From NCBI GenBank assembly GCA_905250125.1, contig CAJNOL010001022.1, positions 1-64,000 of the forward strand: a stretch of 64,000 nucleotides of DNA, written 5' to 3'. Both the position numbers and the translations under genes were made by a program. Source of the stretch: Rotaria sordida (taxonomy: Eukaryota; Rotifera; Eurotatoria; Philodinida; Philodinidae). Positions 1-10,922 of the stretch are shown here, piece by piece. Position 1 is the first letter of the stretch. Every line of letters begins with the position of its first letter. A model generated the notes under the pieces. That model did no database searches and had not been told where the DNA came from. It saw only the letters and a program-made list of their open reading frames with translations.

Positions 1-1277
1 ATGTCCATATATTTATATTCGTTCTTTCCATTTCTCCTTGATATATATGACTTTATGTGAGGTGGAGCATTTCTCTATAAATGGGAACAATGTCCCAATC
101 GACTGGTCCAATAGTCCATTGCTGATTTTTTTTAAGTAAAAATAACGGAAAGTGACTTTATACTCAGTTGAACAGGGCTTAAAAAGTCATTTGTTTTTAC
201 TATAATGTTTGTCTTCTAAAGTTGTCTCCTATGATGTTTCAATAGGCTATTGAAACACAAAACTAGTTCGAGTATGCGATGAACCTTGAAAATCGAGAAC
301 AAAATTCCTTTTTTTTTCACCGAAAGAACCAACTATATGAAATAGCTTGTTTGCATTAATAACATCAATCTTTTTATTATTCTTAGGTAAATATGTCATA
401 GATCGATCATATTGTTATACTTCATATTAAAATAATTCTTCTTTTTTTATTCATTTAAGCTTAACATTGATGTCTAATCACATATTTAGAATACGTGATC
501 TAGACTTTCATCCTATAAAAATATTTAATTCATTAAATTTTTTTCGTTTAATAAAATAAATGCGTATTATAACAAAAAATCCTAGACAATAAAATAAATA
601 AACCCTGAAGATGTTTGATAAATGTGTAAATATCATTGAAATGAATTCTCATGGACAATAAAGATTATGTTTAAGAAAAAAAAAGAAAAAAGAAAAAGAC
701 TTTTGTTCTTTTATCTATCATGCAGGTGTTTCGAATTTTTGTCATTGAATTTATTTCATAAATCACATCGAACCAATTTCGTTTTTGTTTGTTTTGTTTT
801 ACTTGTTTCATTTCATATAAACAGAAATAAATTAGAGAGAGAGAGATGTTCATTTAAGTAATACTGTTGATTAACTTTGTCAATAATATGTAACATAACG
901 GCAAACAATAGATAGGTTTATTTATTGTTTATCATCCTATTACTCGATTCAATTAATTCAATCGAGAGAAAAAAAAAACCAAGATTATCAAGCTTAGAAA
1001 GCATTAATAAATAAGACTTATTTTCATTTTTATATTTAAAAAAAAAAGAAAAAAACTAAATTAAATATATGTTACTTAGTGATATATATTTTATTCGTTT
1101 TCGAGGTTAACATGTGTTCAAATATTTTTGTAATTCGATGAATTATTTGTTCGTATGTAAAGAAAGAAGAACAAAAAAAAAGAGAAGAAGAAAAAAGATG
1201 ATGTAAACTGTATTGTCATAATCTTCTCTTCTAATCTTTATACATTCATCTTTTGTGTATGTTCATATATTCATAAT
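1..1277. other. intergenic, no gene seen
   Basis: AT-rich sequence with A and T homopolymers. The short overlapping open frames near 670-860 are low-complexity Lys/Phe-rich shadows of A/T tracts. Nothing here is supported as a gene; it probably includes the upstream region of the DUF2807-type gene. Confidence 0.6.
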
Positions 1278-2093
1278 ATGAAAATCTCAAGCAAAATGAT
1301 TTACTTTATTGTTAACGTTTTTTTCTTATTTCAATTAATTAATGGACAACAAAGAAATTATAATTTTTTTATGCCAGATTTACCATCACCTTCTTCTTCT
1401 CGTTCATCTACTTCAACTACACATAAAATTCATTCATTTACAACAAATTCATTTCGAAAAATCAATCTTTCAGGTGGTCCATTTAATGTTAAACTTAATC
1501 GGATTTCAGATTCAATTGATAATTCATCATATGTTGATATTGAAGCTAATGAATCAATACATCCGTTAATATTAATTGATATTATACAAAATGATATACT
1601 TTTTATTCGTATGATTGATAATTCAAATCTTATTAATAAAACAAATATAACAATAACAATAAATTATAATGAATTAATTGAACTTAATATTGATGGTATA
1701 ATTAATATACAATGTTTAAATAAAATTCAAACAGATAAATTTCGTTTATATAATCGTGCAAATGGTTTAACTAAATTAAAATTAAATGTTAATACACTTG
1801 ATGCTTATCTTCATTCAATTGGTCGTGTTAAATTATGTGGACAAGTTAATTATGAAGCAACATTACAAGCATTAGGTGTTGGTGATATACAATGTCAAAA
1901 TTTACTCACAACAAAAATTAATGTTATATCAAGTGGTATTGGAAATATTTATGTAACAGCAACAGATGAAATCAATATAACATTAAGTGGTATTGGTACT
2001 GTTTATTATGCAGGTCCATTAAAACAAAAAATGAAAACAGGATTAGGAAATATAATTCAAATGCAAGATTTTTCATCAATAGAAGACGAATAA
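1278..2093 (+). CDS. secreted DUF2807 (GIN-domain) protein
   Basis: An intronless 271-residue open frame. Residues 1-23 form a signal peptide (a hydrophobic run ending ...FQLINGQ), followed by a Ser/Thr-rich linker to about residue 57. The rest has the look of DUF2807, the 'putative auto-transporter adhesin head GIN' fold: FRKINLSGGPFNVKL at the start, then repeated beta-strand turns with glycine pairs such as GVGDI, SSGIGNI, LSGIGTV and TGLGNI. The family is best known from bacteria, notably Bacteroidetes, as a right-handed beta structure of unknown ligand. Several N-x-S/T sites fit extracellular export. Codon use (AAT, TTA, ATT) matches neighbouring host genes, so if it was transferred it has been ameliorated. 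The first ATG is used because it precedes the signal peptide directly. Molecular role is unknown. Confidence 0.8.
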   Translation: MKISSKMIYFIVNVFFLFQLINGQQRNYNFFMPDLPSPSSSRSSTSTTHKIHSFTTNSFRKINLSGGPFNVKLNRISDSIDNSSYVDIEANESIHPLILIDIIQNDILFIRMIDNSNLINKTNITITINYNELIELNIDGIINIQCLNKIQTDKFRLYNRANGLTKLKLNVNTLDAYLHSIGRVKLCGQVNYEATLQALGVGDIQCQNLLTTKINVISSGIGNIYVTATDEINITLSGIGTVYYAGPLKQKMKTGLGNIIQMQDFSSIEDE

Positions 2094-2601
2094 AATTTTC
2101 TTTTTTTTTTTTTTTTGTAAATTAATCTGTTTTGTATAATAAGAAAAATTCTTGACCGTGTCAGAAAATAATAGAAAAAGAAAAGAGAAGAAAAAAAAAA
2201 GAAACACTAGATGAAATCTGTCGAATGCGTACGCAGAATGAGACAACCATTTGGCTGCCAATCTTCAATTGACGATGTTGATATATGAGATTATAATGAC
2301 AAATGAAAAAAGAAAGAACAAGAAACTCAACATTCTCTCTCTTTCTTTTCCCTCGTTGTTCCTCTGTGATGGGACTATGGCTCGTATGTGTGTTTCTCTC
2401 TCCAACACACAACACACACAGACATATATATAAATGCAAGTCAACCATCGTACTGGAACAGACTATTGATAAATGCGCATTTTGATTTATATTTCTCTAT
2501 TCCCTTTTCTTCAAAGCTAATAGATAATGATTGATATCGAAATAATAGAAATTTTTCTCGTTCATTTATAATAAAAAAACGAAAGAAGATTATTCATCAA
2601 T
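2094..2601. other. intergenic spacer
   Basis: T-rich 3' flank of the preceding gene, A-rich and CT-rich tracts and short CA repeats near 2400-2430. Open frames on both strands here overlap each other and resemble nothing. Confidence 0.5.
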
Positions 2602-3252
2602 ATGTATCAATCACGTTCTTCATTACCTTATGACATATTACATGGGATCCATATGTCAGCTAATCTGTCAGTTATAATTGCTTATCTAAGTTATTTTCCA
2701 CCACCACCACCTGTTATTCCTGGTCCACAAAGTCATCGTTTTCGAACATATTCACCTCATTATGTTTCATCATTATTATGTTTTGTATCTGATGATTGTA
2801 ATTCTCAATCATTAAATGAATATATGCCTCTGATTGATAATAATCAATCAACATCATTAACAAATATTTCTCATATTGCAAAGAATTCTTCTTATCTAAC
2901 AAAATCTTCATCTTTATCTGCTAATATAATTAATTTATTTCAACATCATTTTTTTTTAATGTTCTTATTAATTCTTTTATTATCAATAATATTATTTCTA
3001 ATGTCTTTATTAATATTATTAATTTATTTTCAACGACATAGACAAAATCAATTAAGATCAAAGAATAAAAATAAAAAATATTATAATCGTTTAATAGCAT
3101 ATCGTCGTCAACGTTCAAAAATAAAAAATCATAATGAACATAATTTAATACATTTAAGAAAAGATTCTTTTACACCAAATCTAACAAGAATATCAATATC
3201 AAGTGGAACACCTATAAATAATAATAATAATAAAACTGAAGAAGCTGTTTAA
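2602..3252 (+). CDS. hypothetical single-pass membrane protein
   Basis: An intronless 216-residue frame, not recognised. The first 110 residues are polar with a five-proline run at about 33-37, two cysteines at 60 and 66 and several N-x-S/T sites (for example NQS, NIS, NSS). A strong hydrophobic segment at about 117-143 is followed immediately by a basic stretch (RHR, RSKNKNKK, RRQRSK), which predicts an outside-N/inside-C single-pass topology by the positive-inside rule. The tail is Ser/Asn-rich and ends in a run of five Asn and an acidic end. No typical cleavable signal peptide is visible, although residues 16-32 are moderately hydrophobic. Same strand as the DUF2807-type gene about 500 bp upstream. 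Function unknown; host-like codon use and the coherent topology argue that it is real. Confidence 0.6.
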   Translation: MYQSRSSLPYDILHGIHMSANLSVIIAYLSYFPPPPPVIPGPQSHRFRTYSPHYVSSLLCFVSDDCNSQSLNEYMPLIDNNQSTSLTNISHIAKNSSYLTKSSSLSANIINLFQHHFFLMFLLILLLSIILFLMSLLILLIYFQRHRQNQLRSKNKNKKYYNRLIAYRRQRSKIKNHNEHNLIHLRKDSFTPNLTRISISSGTPINNNNNKTEEAV

Positions 3253-3331
3253 ATGTCTATGTTCTCTTTTTTTTGTTTTGTTTTTATTCTTGTCTTTTAC
3301 TCAGGAAAATAAATATTAGAAAAAAAAGAAA

Positions 3332-4910
3332 TTATTTTCGAAGATATATCATAAGAATACTTGTTGAATCACAGTTATAAGATTTTAATGTACGATTATT
3401 ATCAAGTTCATCAAAATAATTATCAATTTTTGTTATTATTAGTTTATTTGGATCAATATTTTCTTGTTTACCAAATATTTCTTTTAATTCATTAATTGTT
3501 TTATCTAGTTTTATATGCAATTTATATTCTTGATTTAGAAATGTTCGTAAAGTTATATAGATTAATCTTAAAAAAAAATAAAATAAAAAGATTTAGAAAT
3601 TATAAAAAGATAAAAGAACTAACTTTGAATTTTCATCTTCATCAGAGATATTCAATTGAAAACTATCACATAATTGATTAATTTCATTCGTTTGACTTTG
3701 ATCATATTGTAAAGATAATTCAAGTGACTGGAATTAAATAACAAAAAAAACCTATTGAATTGTTGTCTTGGTTGTGAAGCTTACATTTATATAAGATACA
3801 TATTGAGTAATTTTTTCTGTCAAATGGTATTGAGCATCAGATGCTATTGTTAATAAATTGATTAATTCAGATTCAGTTTTCCTAAAAGAAAATATTTTTA
3901 TTTTTATGAAATTAAATAAATAATTAGGAAATAATGAACCTATTAATATGAACATTATTTCGAATTATTTCAAGTTTAGATTGTTCGAGAAATCGAAGAT
4001 CATGTTCTATTTGTCTAAAATATATTTAATCAAATTGATGTTGAATAAAGATCTATATTTTATTTATTTATTTATTTATCTAAATCGAAATAAAAGTAAG
4101 AAAAACGTTTTTTTTATCTTTTGTTATTTTTCTTTGTCAATTGAAAAGTTTTTCATATTCTTACGTTAATAAATTTTGTTCATAGGATTCAAGTTTTTTA
4201 AGTATATCGATTTGTTTTTTTAGTAAATGTGAATCATGTTGTTGACGAATATTTTGAAATTGATTATTTATTTCATTTCGTATAACTTTAAAAGAATTAT
4301 GAATAGAAACTAAAAACAAAAACAAAAAAAGTTTTAAAATCTATCAAAAACAAATTTTCTTAATTAACTTTTTAATTCATTTTGATTTGTATTTTCTAAT
4401 TCTTCCAATGTTGTTTTAATCGATTGTCGCATATCATCAACATGTTTTTCATTACAATTTGTACATTTTGCTGAATTACAATATTCACATAATGTTAAAA
4501 TTTCTATTTTTTGACATGATGAACATTTAGCCTTTATTGGTTGAATATCCATTAAATTTATTATTAAAATATTATTAGGTAATTCATTAAGATTTTCAGT
4601 TAATTTCATATTTCGTTGACATGTTGGACTTTAGAGAAAGAAAAAGATGAATAAAAGAAAAAGAAAATAAGGAATTATTAACAAACCATGTTAATGTTTG
4701 ATTTTGTAAATCATAAATGTCTAATTAAAAAAAAATATATATATAAAGATTTTCAGAATAAAATTTAATAAAAAAAAAATTACTTTGTAAACATTCTAAG
4801 CAAAAAGTATGTTGACATTCAAGAACTTTTGGTATTTGAAAGCGTTCAAGACAAATTGTACATTGTAAAAGATTTTCAAGATTTTCAATCTTATAAAGAC
4901 TTGTCATCAT
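3332..4910 (-). CDS. RING / B-box-like / coiled-coil protein with C-terminal ubiquitin-like domain
   Basis: Eight exons read on the minus strand: 4910-4784, 4720-4687, 4628-4369, 4309-4165, 4014-3940, 3881-3785, 3727-3624 and 3566-3332. All introns are GT-AG and the exons sum to 1077 nt (358 residues plus stop). Residues 17-57 form a complete C3HC4 RING finger ([17 protein letters not shown]) split over three exons. Residues 89-116 hold a second Cys/His cluster (CSSC, CEYC, CTNC, then H), B-box-like. A charged, Leu/Gln-rich coiled-coil region follows to about 280. The last exon matches the ubiquitin fold: [20 protein letters not shown] aligns with ubiquitin's alpha-helix region and [20 protein letters not shown] with its last strands. 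It ends at Lys without a diglycine, so the domain cannot be conjugated. Probable E3 ubiquitin ligase; substrate unknown. The ATG pair at 4910/4907 is used; an upstream 5' exon is possible. Confidence 0.82.
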
Positions 4911-7111
4911 AAAATTTTCTGAAAGTGACAATCACATGTCATACTTTTGTTGTTGACCATCAATCAATGATTCATCGATTATTTCTATTGGAGGAAGAAA
5001 ACAAATGAAGTTACAAAAGTTTTATGTAATAAAGTATTCGCAATTGTTGAATAAAAGAAATACAGTTAAACAGATTAAACATAATTTATTTCCTTTTAAT
5101 TATTACATGAGCAGATTTTTTTAAAGCTAAGAAAACAATAGTTGATTTAAATATAGATATTGTCCGATAGAACAGTTAATATAAGTCTGTTAAAAATAAT
5201 AAATATCAAATATGTATTAAATGTAAAACTATGAATGGAATAGATGTATATAATTTTATTAATAGTGACACTGAAATAAACAAAATATCGTATGAAATAA
5301 AAACGATGATAGTATTGATTCAATTTGATTGATATGCACAACAACAAAAGAAAGACAAACATTTGTTCTTGTATTTTTTGACAGTAATCATGCAATTTGT
5401 TCTTCTTCAACTGACAACAAGAAATGATTATCATAGCGATAGAAGATGATATTATAGCAATGCTAATAGATGTGTCATAGTGAATGTGCTCTATGCAGCA
5501 GATGATTGTCAAGAAAATCTTCAAGTAAATGAATCTATCAATCAAACAACTGCCTCTCATTTCTCTACAATAGATAATTCTTTGAATAGTAAGAAAATTG
5601 ATGTACATGCTTCAAGCACATGCGATGAAAAACACCGGTATTTGTTGATTAACTGCAGTTTACCGGTAAATTTTTCGGAGAAAATTGGTCACTTCTACTT
5701 GATACCGAACTTAAAAAAATTGGAATTTTTTTCGAATAGTTTTTGAATATCCACATTTTTTTCATAGTTTGACTTGATGACAGCATACTGTATACGCCTG
5801 AAATATCAACATAGGATTGAAAATGTCTTCTTAATCTAAATCCAGTTTAGAGCTCCTTTCGGATGTTTTTTTGGTCATAACTAGCTCCTGTCTACTCAGA
5901 AAGCAAGATACATTAAAGATAAATATCATTTTGACTATCAAGTTTTTAGTGTCTTAAATATGACTCAAGAACTATGTGAATAACGATATTAAAAAAAAAT
6001 ACAGTTTTACAGCGACATCTATGTTTGTTTTGCTACTGAATGAGCACAAATATAATTTATATGCTGAACTAGACTATCAGCTATATTTAATCTATGGAAA
6101 ATGAGAAAATGTTTCTCCTCAATGCCAACGCAAGATTTTTTTGTTTCTATGAGCAACGTACTGGTCATTGTAAGCGGTTCATCGCCAAGTTTTTTTTACA
6201 CATACCGCAAAAACTAATCCGATGTTTGAAAAACGAGCATATGGTATATTATACTGGATCGACTAACTCGATCTTCTTGTTTATTCTGTCCTTTCTGTTT
6301 GTATAAACTTGAATGTCTCTATAGAAAAAGAATACGATGATAAAAACTTTGATAAACTATCGAACAAGTATATGAAAAACAAACTCTTTTTTAATGATAA
6401 TCATAAACTGTATATATATGACTCTTCTCTTCTCTCATGAACAATGCACTTGATTGCCTTTTCTCCTCTTCATCATTGATATAGATATAAACATGTGTAC
6501 GTAGATAGACTAGAGTATTGTAGTATAAAGAAGTCAATAATAAAGTGAATATCTTCACGTTACGGGTATCTTTGTACTCAAGTTTGTCATAATTATCTGA
6601 TGTATTATAAAAAGTTACTTCTAACTGATCAATTTTTATTTAAAATGATTTTGTTTAATCAGACGACTTTAATATACTAACAATACATTTATAAAATACC
6701 TTTTTTCTTTTATAGATATATGTTTAACAAAAATATTTTATGTATCGAGACCACGCAATTTATTGGTTTATTTCTGTCCATCCATATTTTTTCATGCGAA
6801 TTATATACACCAATGCTATATTGATGCATAGTCTATTTTTTGTTAGATGTTTTTTCAGTTTTGTATTAAAATACCACACATTGTATGTTAAATAAAAAAA
6901 AAAGAAAAATAGGCATGAAAGAGTCGGTCCTCGGTATATTTTGACGATCGATTAGAGAAGAGAAAGAAAAGTCGCCATAGTTGTACCTTAAACATCTGAC
7001 AATGGTTGAAAGGAAAGAAAACAACATAACATAACACGTGCGTAATCAAAAACACAACATTTGTTTGTTTTTTTTTGTTTCTGATTTTTCTTTGGCGATA
7101 TAAAACAAGTC
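4911..7111. other. intergenic, unclassified open frames
   Basis: Overlapping frames on opposite strands near 5147-5608 (hydrophobic, minus) and 5480-5746 (plus) compete for the same DNA. Neither shows a motif I recognise, splice support or host-like codon structure. The remainder is AT-rich spacer leading to the methylmalonyl-CoA epimerase gene. Confidence 0.45.
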
Positions 7112-7916
7112 ATGCTTAGCAATTTTCGACAAGTAAAAATAAATATTTATTATTCAAAATAACATATTTATCTATAGATTGTCATTCGAACAATTCATCC
7201 AAGATTATTAAATAGTATTCGTTTGAGTTCAAATGATGCTAATAAATCACCTGTAATATAAATATTTATTATAAAGCCTATATTGATTTTTTTGATGTAT
7301 ATTAGATTGAAACAAATGTACCTAATGATAAATGGAACCTTGGTAAAATTAATCATATTGCTGTAGCTGTTCCTGATTTAGGTAATAGAAATAATTTGTT
7401 TTTTTTTTGTTTTTTATTCTGACTACTTGTATATTTTAGAGAAAAGCAGTCATTTTTTCAAAAATACTCTTCATGCAAACTCTGTAAGTCAACCTATGCC
7501 ACAAAAAGAACATGGTGTTTATACAACTTTTGTTGATTTTGGTAATACAAAAATTGAAGTAAATTGATAATGTTAAAATAAATATAAAAAAAAACAGAAT
7601 TTTGTTTTTTCTAATTTAGCTTTTACTTCCACTTGGTGATAAAAGTCCAATAAAAAAATTTTTAGAAAAAAATAAATCAGGTGGAATTCATCATATTTGT
7701 ATTGAAGTATTTTATTATTAAATTTTGTTTTATTTATTTTTTATTTAATTACTTTTAATTTAGGTCGATAATATTGAAGAAGCAATTAAAGATATTAAAC
7801 AAAAACATATTCGTACACTTAGTGAAAAAACTCGAATTGGTGCACATGGAAAACCAGTTATATTTCTTCATCCAAAAGATTGTTGTGGAATTTTAATTGA
7901 ACTTGAACAAGTTTAA
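7112..7916 (+). CDS. MCEE: methylmalonyl-CoA epimerase, mitochondrial
   Basis: Six exons: 7112-7132, 7178-7252, 7306-7381, 7440-7558, 7620-7706 and 7764-7916. Introns are 45-61 bp GT-AG. The sum is 531 nt, giving 176 residues, the same length as the human enzyme. It interconverts (R)- and (S)-methylmalonyl-CoA between propionyl-CoA carboxylase and methylmalonyl-CoA mutase. Residues 1-32 are Arg/Ser-rich without early acidic residues, a plausible mitochondrial presequence. The glyoxalase/VOC fold is unmistakable: WNLGKINHIAVAVPDL, HGVYTTFVDFGNTKIELL, GGIHHICIEVDNI, and a C-terminal stretch with IGAHGKPVIFLHPKDC and LIELEQ. Likely metal ligands are His49, a His of the pair 121/122 and Glu172, with Glu97 near the fourth position. 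AATAAA overlaps the stop region (about 7916-7921), a candidate polyadenylation signal. Confidence 0.95.
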
Positions 7917-8590
7917 ATAAAATAACATGATGTTTATTTTTTGTTCTGATAGTTATAGTTGTTGACTTAGATATTGATTTCAGCTTTTTCAATATAATTT
8001 CAAGCATTTACTATCGTCTACATCATAATAGATTATAAAAAACGAACAATATATTTTTAGTTAATATGATTTATTTGTCTTAGAGTTTAAATGAATTTCG
8101 ACAATTTTATCGAAGTTTTGCTAAGCAAAATGATCTTTTTTTTTTTCGAGTAATTCATTTATAAAATTATCGGTTGATGAGCTTTAGTCGCTATTCTTTC
8201 GATGATGTATCTATACATTTCGATACTTTATTTTGTGCATCTATGTAGGCCTTAGCCCAGAATGTCGGTCATTATTCATGTCTTGTTGTTGAGAGGATCG
8301 AACGTTTTTTAGTGAATTTCGATCTGGAATGTTGACCACATAAAGGTATCAGTTAGATTAGTTTGTTATGAAAAAATTCAGAATTTTTCAAATAAGTCTC
8401 TGCAAGATGTTCAATTTTTAAGGTATAGACACTTTTCCAGAGATAGTATATACAGCATGTATTTTTCGAAAGTTGCTTATCTTGGAGAAAATTTTGAATT
8501 TTTTTAATACAAACTAGACTAATTAACGTCTTGATATGAGCAAAGTTTCAAGTTGAAAATCGCTAAAATCATTAGATTTTCTCACAAATA
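7917..8590. other. intergenic spacer
   Basis: 3' flank of the epimerase gene and AT-rich sequence up to the inverted-repeat element. No gene seen. Confidence 0.5.
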
Positions 8591-9559
8591 TAGTCCGCGA
8601 CAAAAATTTAAACGAAATCAGTTTTTCAGTATTTTTTTACAATTCTTTTTTTCAGTATTTTGTTTTCATATTGTGAAGTACGGATATGATTCAAAGGGTG
8701 ATATAGATAGTACGAGAGGCCAGCTACATGATGTATCAAAGAACGAGACTCTGTCTGTTAATATAGATTAGAAAATAATTAAAATAATATCCCTCCATGT
8801 AAAAACAGGTTTAGTTGCTTTTCAATATTTCAGATTTGTTAACCAAGAGATTTTGTCTAAAATAAAAATAAATGATATTGATCGATAGAGAATTTCACGC
8901 TCTATCATTTCATAGGAAAATATTTTTTCCTACAATCTATCTTCATTTCCAAAGCTTGGTTTTAGTGAAAATAGTCAACAAAAAAAAAAAAGTAAATCAC
9001 CTCCAACAAACTCCCTCCCATTAGAATGTTTTATACACTGTTAGAAAGAGCATTCAAAACTGAAGAAAATACTATATTTGAAGTTCGAATATTACTGATT
9101 TTTCATGTCCACTTTATTGATATAAAGTTTTTGGAAACATAGTTACCTTTTCTTTTTTTCATTATTTTGAAGGAAGAAAAATGCCGACTATTCTCACTAA
9201 AACCAAGTTTTGGAGATGAAGATAGACTATAGAGAAAAATCTGTTTTTATGAAATGATAGAGCGTGAAATTCTCTATCGATTGATATCATTTATTTTTGT
9301 TTTAGACAAAATCTCTTGGTTAGCAAATCTGAAATATTGAAAAGCAACTAAACCTGTTTTTGCAAGAAGGGATATTATTTTAATTATTTTCTAATCTATA
9401 TTAACAGACAGAGTCTCGTTCTTTGATGCATCATGTAGCTGGCCTCTCGTACTATCTATATCACCCTTTGAATCATATCCGTACTTCACAATATGAAAAC
9501 AAAATACTGAAAAAAAAAAATTGTAAAACTGATTTCGTTTAAATTTTTGTCGTGGACTG
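8591..9559. mobile_element. foldback / MITE-like element with TA-flanked long inverted repeats
   Basis: Two long arms, about 8591-8975 and 9185-9559, are imperfect reverse complements of each other around a spacer of roughly 210 bp. The ends read TAGTCCGCGACAAAAATTT on the left and, reverse-complemented, CAGTCCACGACAAAAATTT on the right. Both are flanked by TA (8589-8590 and 9560-9561). A TA target duplication with a CAGT-type end is typical of Tc1/mariner-derived non-autonomous elements. No transposase frame is present; the open frame in the left arm is incidental. Confidence 0.8.
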
Positions 9560-10435
9560 TAAGTACTCAGTTTTTCAAGAAGCTAGATAAATAATTATCA
9601 TTTTGCTGTAAACATTTACAGTATTGAACAAAAGTAACAGTTCCTCATGAAGTGCTACTATATTTTATGATGTATTAAGCTGACATTTTGGATGTATGTA
9701 TGCGGCAATAATCTCTGATCGCAAGCACTGATTTGTCCTTATTGGTTCACTTGTATTGGAAGTTGAAGAGCTACATCAAATCTTTTCCACAATGAGTTTA
9801 TTCTGAAAGTTTTAGATCCATAATATTGAATGAAGTTGAGTTAGCACTATGACTAGACATGCTAATTACTAATGGAAGAATCTTTTCAAGTGTCTCGAAA
9901 ACAAAAAACAAAATCGTTCTAGATTTTTCTATTATTCATCAAATGAATGTCGTCTCAGTCGAGAAATGATTTGATACTTTTGAAGATATTCCTTTATAGG
10001 ATCTTGACAATATTGACATTTGGAAATAGAAGAAAAAAAATCAATAGTAACTTGTAGAATATAAAAATGACAAAACAATATTTTCATAAGGGAAAGAAGA
10101 TGTTTGAATGATAATTCTAGCACATGCGAATTGATAGACGAGTATTTATTGCCATAGACATACATCGAAAACATCAGCTTAATATAACAAATAATAGTTG
10201 TATTTCATAGGGAGCAACTAGTTTTATCTAAGATTATAAATAGTAAGAATTGATTGATTGATTAGATGAACGTGCTAGAATTTGATAATCAATATAAACG
10301 AAAACATCTATAATTATTTGATAAAAATAAAAAAATAGTCAAGCTTGGCAACAATTATTTATTTATTTTCTTTTTTCTTGTTTTCATGCTGATTATTCGA
10401 TTGAATTTATTCAAATATTAATTATATTATTCTAT
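9560..10435. other. intergenic with a possible orphan exon
   Basis: Mostly featureless. A minus-strand frame ending at 9932 follows an acceptor-like AG near 10060 and encodes about 40 residues containing CQYCQDPIKEYL; it might be the last exon of a gene whose remainder is missing, but no upstream exon was found. Confidence 0.3.
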
Positions 10436-10843
10436 ATGAACTATTGTGATAATAAAGACGTAAATTCATCAAAAGATATTAAAAAATATGTTAATTCTTC
10501 TCAAATAATAAATAAACAAGAACATAATCAAATGAAAAAAATAAATAATTTAAATGAAAAATCAATACCAATAAAACAGACAAGTATTCATCGTTCATGT
10601 TTAAAACATCGATCAAATCAACAATCAAATATATCATCAGATAATAATGAAACTCATCGATTATCATCTGGTCGAGTATCATTTGCACAAACACCATTAA
10701 ATGATGGAAAAATACTTATTAATGATTTTGTTGAAAAAAAACATCAATCAGCTATATTTGCTAAAAAAGCAAAAGAATTTCAATTAGCTGAATTAAATTA
10801 TTTTAAAGATCATGCTCGAGATAAAGAACCAATTGATGAATAA
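10436..10843 (+). CDS. small protein with PP1-docking-like motifs
   Basis: A single-exon 135-residue frame, highly polar (Asn/Lys/Ser-rich) with no signal peptide or membrane segment, so probably cytosolic or nuclear. Two short motifs stand out: SCLK (near 54-57), close to the SILK docking motif, and GRVSFA (about 79-84), a textbook RVxF site for protein phosphatase 1, roughly 25 residues later. SILK followed by RVSF in that order is known from PP1 regulators such as the N terminus of KNL1, but this protein is far too short to be KNL1 and nothing else matches. The C-terminal 40 residues are a charged, probably helical segment (AIFAKKAKEFQLAELNYF). It sits tail-to-tail with the RhoGAP gene, the two stops about 80 bp apart. 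Function inferred from motifs only. Confidence 0.6.
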   Translation: MNYCDNKDVNSSKDIKKYVNSSQIINKQEHNQMKKINNLNEKSIPIKQTSIHRSCLKHRSNQQSNISSDNNETHRLSSGRVSFAQTPLNDGKILINDFVEKKHQSAIFAKKAKEFQLAELNYFKDHARDKEPIDE

Positions 10844-10922
10844 GAAAAACAAAAACGACAATAATATATTTATATTTATATACTCTTTTTCTTAATTTCT
10901 AATTGTTTATAACTATATACAT

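Noticed and set aside
4921-4990. An extra 5' exon for the RING/UbL gene
   Set aside because: The only compatible donor would leave an intron of about 26 bp, much shorter than any other here.
5147-5746. Hydrophobic minus frame and polar plus frame as a membrane protein and a small secreted protein
   Set aside because: They conflict with each other, and the hydrophobicity follows from AT-rich codons; no conserved feature was seen.
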